A stretch of 64,000 nucleotides of DNA from Candidatus Enterousia intestinigallinarum (GCA_944407095.1 OX097180.1:62001-126000); one strand, 5' to 3'. Shown: positions 33,239 to 43,152, counted from the first letter of the stretch. Numbers and translations are program-made. Notes: generated from the letters alone by a model not told the origin.

Positions 33239-34996
33239 TTATATACGAACGCCGAATCCGATACGCTTTGACATTGCCGCCGATTTTCGCATACGCAACA
33301 GGTCGTCTATTTTCTGTGGTGTGAATTCGGTTTTAACATCTTCGCCGTCGTGTTCCAGCAGAGTGCGCCGCAACAATGCCGTCAATTCACGTTGCAGCTC
33401 ACGCACACCGTCTTCGGATGTATAATTGCGTATCAAGTGACGCAGCGCATCATCGCTGATAATTACGTTTTCAATATTCCAGCCCGTATCACGCGCCGCA
33501 CGCGCAATCAAATGTTCACGTGCGATTTGGACTTTTTCATCTTCGCTGTATCCGGGGATTTCAATAATTTCCATACGGTCTTTCAGCGCATTGGACATAT
33601 TCAAACTGTTCGCAGTTGCAATAAACAGCACGTTGGACAGGTCAAAGTCAACCTCTAGATAATGATCACGGAAAGATTTGTTTTGTTCCGGGTCCAGTAT
33701 TTCCAACAACGCGGATTCTGGGTCGCCGCGCCAATCGCGTCCCATTTTATCAATTTCGTCCAGTACGATTACCGGATTGTTTGCCTTGCAACGTTTCAGG
33801 GCGTCCATAATACGCCCCGTCTGGGCGCCGATGTATGTTTTGCGATGCCCGCGGAAATGCGCTTCGTCTGAAATTCCGCCCAAGGATATGCGCTGATACT
33901 TGCGCCCCAGTGCGTCTGCAATCGATTTGCACAATGATGTTTTGCCAACACCCGGTGCGCCGACGAAGCATAAAATGCTGCCCTGATTGCCGCCGGTTTT
34001 CTTCATAACGGCGATGTGTTCCAAAATACGTTCTTTGACCGGTTGCATCCCGGAATGCTGGGAATCCAGCACCGCGCGCGCAGTTTTCAGGTCAATCGGC
34101 TGGTTGTCTGATTTATCCCACGGCATAGACAACAATTCTTCGATGTATGTTTTTAACAGTGCGCCTTCGTTTGACATTGGTGACATACTGCGCATACGCT
34201 TCCATTCCGACATTGCCTTTTCTTTGGCGTCACGCGGCATCGCAGAACGTTCAATGCGCTTACGCAGGTTTTCAGTATCCATTTCGTCGCTGTCGCCACC
34301 CATTTCACGTTGAATTGCGCGCATTTTTTCCTGCAGAATTGCTTCGCGGCGGCCACTTTCCATTTGTTCGTGAACACGGCGGTTGATAGAATCTTCGATT
34401 TTTGCAGTTTCAACCAACAGGTTTATGCGTTCTAATAACAGCATCAGTTTTTCACGCCACGAACCTGCGCGCAGAATACGTACCGCATCATCATTATCCA
34501 ACTCAATCGTTTGAATAATGGAATCGACAAAGGCCGCCATTGGATAATTCTGAATTATGGCGCGAATTTTATCCATTTTGAATTTGCGTGTTGTGGCCAG
34601 TAATTGCAGATTTTCCACCACTTTGTCACGCAAAGCAATCGTCTGTTCCAGATTGCTGTCGTCCCGGATTTCAACTGGGGTTGTGTCCGCTGTAAATATG
34701 CCGTTTTCGACGGTTATGTTGGACAGTTGAACAACATCTGTTGTTCGCAGAATCAAATGCACCGTGTTATCCGGCAGGCGTAAAACCTGGGCGATTTCGC
34801 CAACGGTGCCGACATCAAACAAATCACTTGGGTTTGTTGGATATGACCAACTGCGCTGTGGCGTGATGACCAGTTTTTGATTGGCCGCGGCGGCGGCCTC
34901 TACACACGCGACAGACACGGTGTTGTCAATATATGCCGGCACTGTCAGACCAGGGTGTACAACTAAATCACGAAAAGGTAAAATATAGTTTCTCAT
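33239..34996 (-). CDS. Lon-like AAA+ protein lacking the protease domain
   Basis: A 585-residue protein aligning with Lon from its N-terminus: RNYILPFRDLVVHPG is the start of the LON substrate domain. A helical segment (KMRAIQREMG, EELLSMPWD) leads to an AAA+ module with Walker A GAPGVGKTS (346-354), Walker B VIVLDEIDKM and sensor FIATANSLN. It ends at RIGFGVRI, where the Ser-Lys protease domain (about 200 residues) should begin. tsaB starts 9 bp later, so no domain is hidden downstream and no frameshift is seen. It may act as an unfoldase/chaperone or work with a separate peptidase (inference). Confidence 0.85.
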   Translation of the reverse strand: MRNYILPFRDLVVHPGLTVPAYIDNTVSVACVEAAAAANQKLVITPQRSWSYPTNPSDLFDVGTVGEIAQVLRLPDNTVHLILRTTDVVQLSNITVENGIFTADTTPVEIRDDSNLEQTIALRDKVVENLQLLATTRKFKMDKIRAIIQNYPMAAFVDSIIQTIELDNDDAVRILRAGSWREKLMLLLERINLLVETAKIEDSINRRVHEQMESGRREAILQEKMRAIQREMGGDSDEMDTENLRKRIERSAMPRDAKEKAMSEWKRMRSMSPMSNEGALLKTYIEELLSMPWDKSDNQPIDLKTARAVLDSQHSGMQPVKERILEHIAVMKKTGGNQGSILCFVGAPGVGKTSLCKSIADALGRKYQRISLGGISDEAHFRGHRKTYIGAQTGRIMDALKRCKANNPVIVLDEIDKMGRDWRGDPESALLEILDPEQNKSFRDHYLEVDFDLSNVLFIATANSLNMSNALKDRMEIIEIPGYSEDEKVQIAREHLIARAARDTGWNIENVIISDDALRHLIRNYTSEDGVRELQRELTALLRRTLLEHDGEDVKTEFTPQKIDDLLRMRKSAAMSKRIGFGVRI

Positions 34997-35044
34997 AGTG
35001 CTTTTAATATAAGTGTTTTTTTGTGCGTTTTCAAGGTGTATGAA

Positions 35045-35068
35045 AAAGTCCCCGATAACGGGGACTTT
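35045..35068 (-). terminator. intrinsic terminator
   Basis: AAGTCCCC GATAAC GGGGACTT follows the small membrane protein gene on the minus strand and separates it from the lon-like operon. Confidence 0.75.
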
Positions 35069-35094
35069 CGTGTCATTATATTCAGTTGTTTTAT

Positions 35095-35322
35095 TTAACG
35101 ACGACGACCATACCCGTTATATTGCGCGTTGTTGCTGGAACGCTTTGACAGATAACGTGCGGCAATCAGTGCCAGCCATTCAAACGCCAGCATACCCATC
35201 CAGGCCAGTTTACCATCAATACCCGGAACCCAGCCCAGGATATAAACAATCTGTGCAACAAAAGAAATATACAAAATGCCGAACATACCAGTAAAGAACA
35301 CTTTTTTAACTTTTCCAAACAT
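35095..35322 (-). CDS. small two-span membrane protein
   Basis: 75 residues: a basic N-terminus (MFGKVKKV), hydrophobic spans at about 8-30 and 39-56, and an Arg-rich tail ending YGRRR. No family recognised. It starts 23 bp downstream of the coding-piece end of tmRNA on the same strand, with AAAAAGG as ribosome site, so it may share the tmRNA promoter by read-through. The intrinsic terminator follows it. Confidence 0.6.
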   Translation of the reverse strand: MFGKVKKVFFTGMFGILYISFVAQIVYILGWVPGIDGKLAWMGMLAFEWLALIAARYLSKRSSNNAQYNGYGRRR

Positions 35323-35344
35323 CTTAAAACCTTTTTAGTTGTTT

Positions 35345-35680
35345 TATCCCCTGTGAATCAATTTGCCGGGTTTCTGTTGCCGGGCACCCGGTCGGCCCCG
35401 CAATAAGCCAAACGGATATAATCAACAATCGCCAATTATATCCAATCCATTATTAGGCGGCCATTGCAAGGCGAACGTTGTCGTTCGCAGCGATTCTATC
35501 GCCATTCAGTTTTTATTCGGCTTTTAACGACGCCACGTCGGATTCAACCGATTTGCCTTTACTTCGCCTGTCGAAACTATGTCAGCCCCATAATGTTTAA
35601 TGGTGGAGCTGTGGGGTACCGCCCCCCAGTCCAAAACGACTATTCCGCAACGGATTCAGAATCATCATCACTTTTGTGAC
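35345..35680 (-). ncRNA. ssrA: two-piece (circularly permuted) tmRNA
   Basis: Read on the minus strand, the 5' part is the acceptor piece, ending GGTACCCCACAGCTCCACCA (about 35597-35616). A short spacer follows, and then the coding piece starts GGGGCTGACATAGTTTCGAC. The tag ORF (35450-35488) reads ANDNVRLAMAA with tandem TAA stops, a standard alphaproteobacterial tag type. Near the 3' end GATTCACAG (about 35351-35359) can pair with CTGAATC in the acceptor piece, forming P2 between the two pieces. This order (acceptor first, tag second) is the alphaproteobacterial permuted form, processed to two RNAs. It rescues stalled ribosomes with SmpB. Exact ends are estimated. Confidence 0.9.
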
Positions 35681-35686
35681 GAAATA

Positions 35687-35714
35687 ATTATAATATTTAT
35701 GGTGGTAATTGCAA
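35687..35714 (-). promoter_or_regulatory. tmRNA promoter
   Basis: Minus strand TTGCAA (35709-35714), 16 nt, TATAAT (35687-35692), predicting a start near 35680. It has the same -35 form as the tRNA promoters in the window. Confidence 0.7.
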
Positions 35715-35746
35715 GTTTTTAAGTTATAATGACCAAAAACAAAGAT

Positions 35747-35826
35747 AAACAGATGAAGTTTCTAGACAAGGCAAAAATTCATATCAAGGCGGGTGACGGT
35801 GGCAACGGCAGTGCCAGTTTCCGCCG
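35747..35826 (+). repeat. duplicated 5' end of obgE (first copy)
   Basis: 80 bp identical to 35921-36000, spanning the ribosome-site region and the first 24 codons plus two bases of obgE. It encodes a mini-ORF at 35753-35851: 24 residues identical to Obg, then ESARNGS and TAA. The 94 bp between copies contain a near-palindrome, GTTCTTAAC (35844-35852) with GTTTAGAAC (35874-35882), that could form a hairpin. An insertion with target duplication or a recent tandem duplication would explain it; the mini-ORF could affect obgE translation. Confidence 0.8.
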
Positions 35827-35851
35827 AGAATCCGCACGTAACGGTTCTTAA

Positions 35852-37415
<1,564 letters not shown>

Positions 37416-37441
37416 CCAAAAATCACGTTATTATGGAAAAT

Positions 37442-37470
37442 TTGCTTTTTGGATATTTATCTGGTAAGAT
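37442..37470 (+). promoter_or_regulatory. promoter of rubrerythrin
   Basis: TTGCTT (37442-37447), 17 nt, TAAGAT (37465-37470). The ribosome site AAGGAG follows at about 37495. Confidence 0.55.
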
Positions 37471-37508
37471 TTGGACACAAATCATAAAACATCGAAGGAG
37501 AATAGAAA

Positions 37509-38135
37509 ATGGCATTGTCATTAAAAGGCACACAAACTGAAAAGAATTTATTGATTGCGTTTGCCGGTGAATCTCAGGCGCGCAACCGCTATACTTTCTT
37601 TGCATCCCGGGCCAAGGACGAAGGTTACCAGGCAATTTCAAAAATCTTTTTGGAAACGGCCGAACAGGAAAAGGAACACGCGTCCCGTTTGTTTAAGTTC
37701 TTGGAAGGGGGCGATTTGGAAATAACCGCGTCATATCCGGCGGGCAAAATCGGCACAACATTGGAAAACCTGCAGGCGGCCGCATACGGTGAACACGAAG
37801 AAAACACCTATATGTATCCAAAATTTGCACAAATTGCGGCCCAGGAAGGTTTTGATTCCATCGCCGAAGTGCTGAAAAATATCGGCTATGCGGAACGCTA
37901 TCACGAATCACGTTATCGTGCATTGATTGACGCGATTGAATCCGGCACATTGTTCAAACAGGATAAAATCGTTATGTGGCGTTGCACAAACTGCGGTATG
38001 TGGCACATTGGAACCGAGGCACCAAAAGTTTGCCCGGCCTGCCTGCATCCACAGGGCTATTTCATCAGCGAAGGTACAATTTCCCGCTGTGACACGAACG
38101 AAGGTTTTTGTGAATACGCAAAAATCGACGACTAA
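37509..38135 (+). CDS. rbr: rubrerythrin
   Basis: A 208-residue protein with the erythrin-like four-helix di-iron domain: LLIAFAGESQARNRY (Glu ligand), ETAEQEKEHA (E-x-x-H), AYGEHEENT and IGYAERYHESRY. A C-terminal rubredoxin-like FeS4 domain follows, WRCTNCGMWHIG and APKVCPACLHP (CxxC pairs). Rubrerythrin reduces hydrogen peroxide in anaerobes using rubredoxin or NADH-linked donors. A full-length gene with AAGGAG; single unit with terminator. It supports an anaerobic or microaerobic habit. Confidence 0.93.
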   Translation: MALSLKGTQTEKNLLIAFAGESQARNRYTFFASRAKDEGYQAISKIFLETAEQEKEHASRLFKFLEGGDLEITASYPAGKIGTTLENLQAAAYGEHEENTYMYPKFAQIAAQEGFDSIAEVLKNIGYAERYHESRYRALIDAIESGTLFKQDKIVMWRCTNCGMWHIGTEAPKVCPACLHPQGYFISEGTISRCDTNEGFCEYAKIDD

Positions 38136-38158
38136 TTGTTGTTGTGTAAATAAAAAAA

Positions 38159-38178
38159 ATCCGCCGTTTGGCGGATTT
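38159..38178 (+). terminator. bidirectional terminator after rubrerythrin
   Basis: AATCCGCC GTTT GGCGGATT with A tract before and T tract after; it also ends the convergent Cys-rich gene. Confidence 0.85.
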
Positions 38179-38179
38179 T

Positions 38180-38872
38180 TTATTCGCTGTAATAGCATTT
38201 GCCGCCAACAACTGTGTACTGTCCAGTTTTGTCGGCGATAAAATTATCTGTGCCTATACCGTCTATATAGCATTTTTCTATGCTTTCATTATCCCCCGCG
38301 TCACTGGTTATACGGTATGATTCATCAACATAGTCAACTTTGTCCGGAACGTCGGGACAGGCGGTGCAACCACTGCAAACGGTTCCAACATTTATAATTG
38401 TTCTGCAGCTTGGTTTCGCGCCATAATATCCGGCGGCACACCTGTATTCTGTTGTATGTGTACAAACGCACGTCTCGGTGTTACACGTTGCGTTTGTGCG
38501 TGACTGGTATCCTAAATTGGCAGAAACATCTCTCCAGAATGTGCTAAGGCAAAAATCACAGGTACCGTCACACTCTTCGCCACCTCCGGATTCGGCCTCG
38601 CAATTATTCCAGGTTGTTTGATAGCTGCAGCTACTCTCTGATGTATTATACTCCTTTAATGCATATCCGGTTTTACACGACGTGCACGATTTATATGCAT
38701 TGTCACCGTAACAAAATATATCATATGTTCCACAATTTTGCGGATTGTTGACTGGCTCTTTGCCAGTTTGGGCGCATCTTGTTTTTATACACATTTGTGT
38801 CAGGGCAAATGTTGGTTGTATGGTTGCGATTATACACGCAATCGCAAAAATAGTTGTGATATGACATCTCAT
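38180..38872 (-). CDS. exported Cys-rich protein
   Basis: 230 residues from ATG 38872; a longer frame to 38992 has no support. Signal peptide ITTIFAIACIIATIQPTFA. The mature part has about 24 Cys, with CTSCKTGYALKEYN, CDGTCDFC, CNTETCVCTHTTEYRCAAGYYG and CSGCTACPD. It is a paralog of the divergent neighbour at 39082-39720 (same CDGTCD-C, CNTxTCVC, RCAAGYYG order) and shares the GYxL and CPxG style with the giant protein. Probably secreted and disulfide-bonded; role unknown. Confidence 0.8.
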   Translation of the reverse strand: MRCHITTIFAIACIIATIQPTFALTQMCIKTRCAQTGKEPVNNPQNCGTYDIFCYGDNAYKSCTSCKTGYALKEYNTSESSCSYQTTWNNCEAESGGGEECDGTCDFCLSTFWRDVSANLGYQSRTNATCNTETCVCTHTTEYRCAAGYYGAKPSCRTIINVGTVCSGCTACPDVPDKVDYVDESYRITSDAGDNESIEKCYIDGIGTDNFIADKTGQYTVVGGKCYYSE

Positions 38873-38984
38873 AATTTCAAACTCCCGTTTTTGCCGAATA
38901 AAATCGGTCGATATAAAACGGCAAAAATAATGTTGACGCAGGCGTGGAAATTGGGGTAAAATAGAATCAAATAAATGCCGAAAA

Positions 38985-39015
38985 TAAACCACCGATTAAA
39001 ATCGGTGTTTTTATT
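38985..39015. terminator. terminator-like hairpin between the divergent Cys-rich genes
   Basis: ACCGATT AAA ATCGGT followed by GTTTTTATTTTT. It lies in the shared upstream region, so it may be an attenuator in the leader of 39082-39720 or the end of an unseen short RNA. Confidence 0.5.
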
Positions 39016-39081
39016 TTTGTAAAAATCCCCGATTCCTGCACTTTTTGTTTCTCCCGTTTATGTCGAAAATAATCGGGCAAA

Positions 39082-39720
39082 ATGAAACGAACACAAATTG
39101 TGTTTATACTAATGTCGGGTCTAGTAATAATGTTGCAATGTGGTACGGCACATTCTATAGCAATAGGACAGTGCCTGGTAACATCCTGTCAAGCAAATTC
39201 CGTAATGGAATCGTCTGTATCGAATTGCAGGAGTTATACAGATACTTGTTATGCGTATGCTATGGTAGGTTCGTACGGGGATCCAACAACATTTAAAATC
39301 AGAAATTGTACCGCCTGTAATGCTGGATATACATTGACAGAAGAAAGCGTGCTTGTTGGAAATGGCTGTAACAAAACATATACATATAATACCTGTACCG
39401 GCAGCGGGATTGTATGTGACGGCACGTGTGATGATTGTGAATCAACTGATTGGGTCAGCGGTGCTAATGGCGTAGAACGCAGAACTCAGGCGACCTGTAA
39501 TACCCAGACGTGTGTTTGTTCCAAAATGTTTCAATCCAGATGTGCCGCCGGATATTATGGAACAGGAGTGGCTCCTCTGGGGGAGGCGCCGTGCACGCAG
39601 TGTCCATCCCCCGGAACATCATCAGCGGGAACAACAAGCATTGATGGATGCTGTGTCAGTACTGGTGGTACCGACAGCAACGGAACATACGTGTATACTC
39701 AACCCTGTTGCTACTCATAA
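39082..39720 (+). CDS. exported Cys-rich protein, paralog of 38180-38872
   Basis: 212 residues. Signal peptide IVFILMSGLVIMLQCGTAHS. Mature part: CTACNAGYTLTEE, CDGTCDDCESTDW, CNTQTCVCSKMFQSRCAAGYYG and a C-terminal CTQCPSPGTSSAGT motif that matches the ACPNGGTTxTT units of the giant protein; it ends TQPCCYS. It is divergent from its paralog, an arrangement suggesting inverted duplication. No anchor. Function unknown. Confidence 0.8.
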   Translation: MKRTQIVFILMSGLVIMLQCGTAHSIAIGQCLVTSCQANSVMESSVSNCRSYTDTCYAYAMVGSYGDPTTFKIRNCTACNAGYTLTEESVLVGNGCNKTYTYNTCTGSGIVCDGTCDDCESTDWVSGANGVERRTQATCNTQTCVCSKMFQSRCAAGYYGTGVAPLGEAPCTQCPSPGTSSAGTTSIDGCCVSTGGTDSNGTYVYTQPCCYS

Positions 39721-39723
39721 AAA

Positions 39724-39750
39724 ACAGCGACATAAAGTCGCTGTTTTTTT
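39724..39750 (+). terminator. intrinsic terminator
   Basis: ACAGCGAC ATAAA GTCGCTGT followed by a T run, directly after the stop. Confidence 0.85.
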
Positions 39751-40174
39751 ATATCAATCCAGTTTTCATTTCATCACCGACATAGAATTTATATGATGTC
39801 GGTCTGATGCGCAATAATACAAAATTGGTATCCGACGGGCCGGTGTATCCAAATTTCTTGTAATCATCGTGCCACATTTTTTCACGCGTTGCGGTATCTG
39901 CAACTTCGGCAATTTCACCAAACAGGCGTACGGCATATCGCGTCTGGGGGTTAAAATAATACAGACAGCACTTTGGATTTTTTTGAATCTGTTTGAACTT
40001 TGGCGTTTCACGTCCGGTTAAAAAGTGCAATTCTAAATCGCCAATTTCGCGGTTCATTGCGTTCATAACGTGCCGCGTTTCAGGATAGCCGTCCAGGCGG
40101 GTTGTACATAATTGCACATCATCGCACGATTTGATAACGTCTATTACGGATTGAATATCATTGTTGGCTGACAT
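39749..40174 (-). CDS. pyridoxamine 5'-phosphate oxidase-fold protein
   Basis: A 141-residue split-barrel flavin-binding protein of the general-stress/PNPOx-like family. It has VQLCTTRLDGYPETRHV at the first strand pair, LHFLTGRETPKFKQIQKNPK for the FMN phosphate region, and RLFGEIAEVADTATREKMW. Likely an FMN- or heme-binding oxidoreductase; not the vitamin B6 enzyme itself, which is longer. The start overlaps the lipoprotein gene end by 17 bp, so the two are an operon. Confidence 0.82.
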   Translation of the reverse strand: MSANNDIQSVIDVIKSCDDVQLCTTRLDGYPETRHVMNAMNREIGDLELHFLTGRETPKFKQIQKNPKCCLYYFNPQTRYAVRLFGEIAEVADTATREKMWHDDYKKFGYTGPSDTNFVLLRIRPTSYKFYVGDEMKTGLI

Positions 40175-40631
40175 TTTTTACCTCCATTTCATCCAATATA
40201 TCATCCAGCATCCGCAGCGCACTGTTTTGACACGCACGTCCGCGCCACGCCAATAGTTCGGTGCCTGTTTTTTGGTCGGCAATGGAAATATTAAAATTCC
40301 ACCACCAGAAACCGTTAAACGGGCACCAGAACGGATTAAACTTTTCGCGTCGTTCGGATACCTTTACTATATAGCGTGCATCATCCGGCACAACAGCGGA
40401 ATCTATTTCTATGCTTTCCGCATTTGTTGTGGCATCGCGACTGGACACGGCGGTTCCGACGATGACATTATATCCGCGTTCATCCATTTTTTGCTTTATG
40501 CTTTTACGCATACCGTAACCGCCGCGGTCGGCATAAAATACCTGGGTCGGGTCAATAGAGTTTGGCTGAAAATAAACACTGTTGCACGCGGCCAGCAGTA
40601 TCAGTGTCAATATCATAGAAAGAAACTTCAT
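40158..40631 (-). CDS. lipoprotein of unknown function
   Basis: 157 residues. Signal peptide MKFLSMILTLILLAAC with lipobox LAAC, so Cys16 would be lipidated. Asn at +2 of the mature form gives no clear inner-membrane retention signal. The mature domain has an alternating strand pattern (YNVIVGTAVSS, ARYIVKVSERR) and a WWWNFNISI segment, resembling small DUF4136-like outer-membrane lipoproteins but not firmly. Coupled to the PNPOx-like gene. Confidence 0.7.
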   Translation of the reverse strand: MKFLSMILTLILLAACNSVYFQPNSIDPTQVFYADRGGYGMRKSIKQKMDERGYNVIVGTAVSSRDATTNAESIEIDSAVVPDDARYIVKVSERREKFNPFWCPFNGFWWWNFNISIADQKTGTELLAWRGRACQNSALRMLDDILDEMEVKNVSQQ

Positions 40632-40700
40632 TTATCACATCCCCCGTGCAATGCAGTGTACAGTAAAAGGGATGTTGAATACAAGAATATTGTTAAATTC

Positions 40701-40728
40701 TTGCATTTTGTATGGGGATATTTATAAT
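40701..40728 (+). promoter_or_regulatory. tRNA-Arg promoter
   Basis: TTGCAT (40701-40706), 16 nt, TATAAT (40723-40728), start of the tRNA 12 nt later. Confidence 0.7.
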
Positions 40729-40739
40729 AAGCGTGACTT

Positions 40740-40816
40740 GCACCCGTGGCTCAACTGGATAGAGCATCGCCCTCCGAAGGCGGGGACTGCGCGTTCGAAT
40801 CGCGCCGGGTGCGCCA
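40740..40816 (+). tRNA. tRNA-Arg (CCG)
   Basis: 77 nt with encoded CCA. Acceptor GCACCCG/CGGGTGC, anticodon stem TCGCC/GGCGG with loop CTCCGAA, T-arm CGCGTTCGAATCGCG. An intrinsic terminator (CCCACG CGAAGC CGTGGG, T8) follows at once. Confidence 0.93.
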
Positions 40817-41055
40817 AAATAAAGTCCCACGCGAAGCCGTGGGGATTTTTTTTGCGTGTGCGCCCCGCGATTTGAACGCGCAGCGTTCGACAATGAGTAG
40901 TTGAGCACAAGCAAATATTGCGCCGTGCGAAACGTTACGAATGCCACGCAGGCAATATTTATTATTGCCGAGTGAATCCGCCCCCCAGTGCGCCAAAATA
41001 AAGTCCCACGCGAAGCCGTGGGGATTTTTTTGTGTGTGCGCCCCGCGATTTGAAT
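40809..41055. repeat. duplicated tRNA-Arg 3' end and terminator
   Basis: About 67 bp starting GTGCGCCA (40809) recur at 40988 with one T-run difference and one substitution; the offset is 179 bp. The unit covers the last eight tRNA bases, the terminator hairpin and CGCCCCGCGATTTGAA. The 110 bp between the copies hold no ORF but contain GCAAATATTGC and GCAATATTTATTATTGC as imperfect inverted repeats. This looks like a small insertion or tandem duplication at a tRNA 3' end. Confidence 0.75.
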
Positions 41056-41075
41056 GTGCAGTCGTTGGGATTTTG

Positions 41076-41882
41076 TTATCTGGATTTAATGCGTCCCGCA
41101 CCACGCCATAATATATGCTTGCCCATATTGGTTATGTCGGTAATGGTACGGATTTTTTTATGATTCAGGGCGCGTCCGGTTTGGTTTTCATAATAATCAA
41201 TCAAATCGGTAATATCATAGCCCATTTTTTGGTACTTGGCCGCCATCATAGCAAAGGCATAATTTTTATCAGCGATTGCAACTTCGTCCAAATCAATCAG
41301 GGCCTTGAAATTCCCATTATCATCCAACAGAACATTTTTTGGTGTAATTCCGCAATGATATACACCGATGTCGCCGGCAGTGCCATTGTTCATCAATCGT
41401 ACAGCACCCGCGAACAAGCTGCCAAATGTCGCATTGTTGGCGTCAGATATGTTTGTTTTTGCGACCTGATATGAGTATTTGTATTGTGTATCACGCAGTA
41501 CAGATACGTCTATGGAATCCATTTTTGCAAATACATCGACGATATTTTTGTACACGTGCTTGATTTGTTCATCTGATAATCCGTCGCCAATATATTCGTA
41601 TAGTGTTTTACCTGGAATCATTGGATAAACTTCCATCCAGTAATTGTTGTAATTATAAATACCAATATTCGGGGCGGTAATTCCGCGTATGCGTAGACTG
41701 TTACCAGCGACCGCGTTTTTTACCGCTAATTCACGATGGTTAAATTTGCATACAAAGCTGCCGTCAACAGATTTTACAATAAATACACTGCGTAAACTGC
41801 CCGGAACATCTGGTTGTGCAATACTGTATGCATATGGAATAACACTGCGTATCGCTGAAAAAGAACGAAGTATCTTTGACAT
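41076..41882 (-). CDS. aminoglycoside-phosphotransferase-fold protein with altered catalytic loop
   Basis: A 268-residue protein of the APH/choline-kinase-like fold. N-lobe strands are SVFIVKSVDGSFVCKFN, with a candidate nucleotide Lys. The C-lobe has VYHCGITPKNVLL and KALIDLDEVAI. In active members the loop is H-x-D-x4-N; here it is H-C-G-I-T-P-K-N, so the catalytic Asp is Gly while the Asn and the following DxD (IDLDE) remain. It may be a pseudokinase or use a different base. Its neighbours (tRNA-Arg, prfB) give no pathway. Confidence 0.65.
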   Translation of the reverse strand: MSKILRSFSAIRSVIPYAYSIAQPDVPGSLRSVFIVKSVDGSFVCKFNHRELAVKNAVAGNSLRIRGITAPNIGIYNYNNYWMEVYPMIPGKTLYEYIGDGLSDEQIKHVYKNIVDVFAKMDSIDVSVLRDTQYKYSYQVAKTNISDANNATFGSLFAGAVRLMNNGTAGDIGVYHCGITPKNVLLDDNGNFKALIDLDEVAIADKNYAFAMMAAKYQKMGYDITDLIDYYENQTGRALNHKKIRTITDITNMGKHILWRGAGRIKSR

Positions 41883-41946
41883 TTTATCCTTGTTTGTTTG
41901 TTGTCAAAGATATTTTATGTCAACATTTGTTGCAAGTCAAGTAAGA

Positions 41947-43024
41947 TTATTTCACTGCCGCGTCGCGTTGCAGCACCGCCAGCATAAAATCGTCCAAATC
42001 CCCGTCCAAGACCGCATTTGAATCTGTTTTTTCAACACCAGTTCGAACGTCTTTGACTAACTGGTACGGATACAGGACATAGTTGCGAATTTGGCTACCC
42101 CATTCGATTTTCTTTTGTTGGGCCAGGGCGGCATTTTCCTGTTCTGCGCGTTTTTGCATTTCCAGTTCGTACAGGCGGCTGCGCAGCATTTTCATTGCCA
42201 TTTCTTTGTTTTGAATTTGGCTGCGTTCGTTTTGACAGGTTACAACCACGCCTGTTGGAATATGGGTTATGCGTACTGCACTGTCTGTTTTATTGACGTG
42301 TTGGCCGCCGGCGCCGGATGAACGATATGTATCAATTCGTAAATCTTTGTCATTGATTTCAATTTCAATGGAATCATCAACATCCGGCCATACATCGACG
42401 GACGCAAAACTGGTCTGGCGTTTACCATTGGCGTTAAACGGCGATATACGAACCAGACGGTGAACACCGATTTCATTTTTCAGCCATCCATATGCACGGT
42501 CGCCAGTAATGCGATACGTAATATTTTTGATTCCGGCGGTGTCGCCCAGGTGTTCTTCGATAACTTCGCATCCAAATCCGTGACGTTCGGCCCATCGCAC
42601 ATACATACGCGCCAGCATTTGAGCCCAGTCCTGGGCTTCGGTTCCGCCGGCGCCGGCCTGGATGAACAGGAACGCACCGTTATTGTCGGCCGGGTCGCGA
42701 AACAGGGTGATAAATTTTGCGCGATGTGCCGCATCGGCCAGCTTTTCAATCGCCGCAACAACATCGGCGTCGTCCGGCGCCAATTCATATAATTCGGCCA
42801 GGTTTTTATATTCCGCCTCCATTGACAGCAGATTATTTAACGCTTTTTCCAATCCTGATTTTTTTTGCAGCAAAGCACGCGCATTATCTGGGTTGTTCCA
42901 CAGATTTGCATCGTTTGTCTGTTCGTTTAATTCGGAAATTTGTTTAGCCAGTTTTTCCGGGTCAAAGAAACCCCCTGACGGCGGAAATGTCGTCTGAAAT
43001 CTGGTTCAAAAGTTCGTTGATCAT
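41947..43024 (-). CDS. prfB: peptide chain release factor 2 with programmed +1 frameshift
   Basis: ATG 43024 opens MINELLNQISDD and runs 20 codons to an in-frame TGA (42962-42964). The slip site is complete: an AGGGGG Shine-Dalgarno-like element, then CTT TGA C. After +1 shifting the frame reads FDPEKLAKQISELNEQ and continues to 41947. Later marks are the GGQ motif in RSSGAGGQHVNKTDSAVR and the stop-codon-recognising tripeptide region between domains. RF2 reads TAA and TGA; the internal TGA gives autoregulation. It confirms that TGA is a stop in this genome. Confidence 0.96.
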
Positions 43025-43098
43025 AATCATAGCGTATTTATATTATCAAGTTATCCGTTCAAATCAATAAAATTGTATTTTCAATATAAAATGAACGA

Positions 43099-43127
43099 TT
43101 GCGTTTTTTCTCGCAATGTGTTAAAAT
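43099..43127 (+). promoter_or_regulatory. promoter of the exported protein gene 43153-44406
   Basis: TTGCGT (43099-43104), 17 nt, TAAAAT (43122-43127). GAGAGGGG serves as ribosome site before ATG 43153. Confidence 0.55.
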
Positions 43128-43152
43128 TTTTCTAACGAGAGGGGATTCCACT

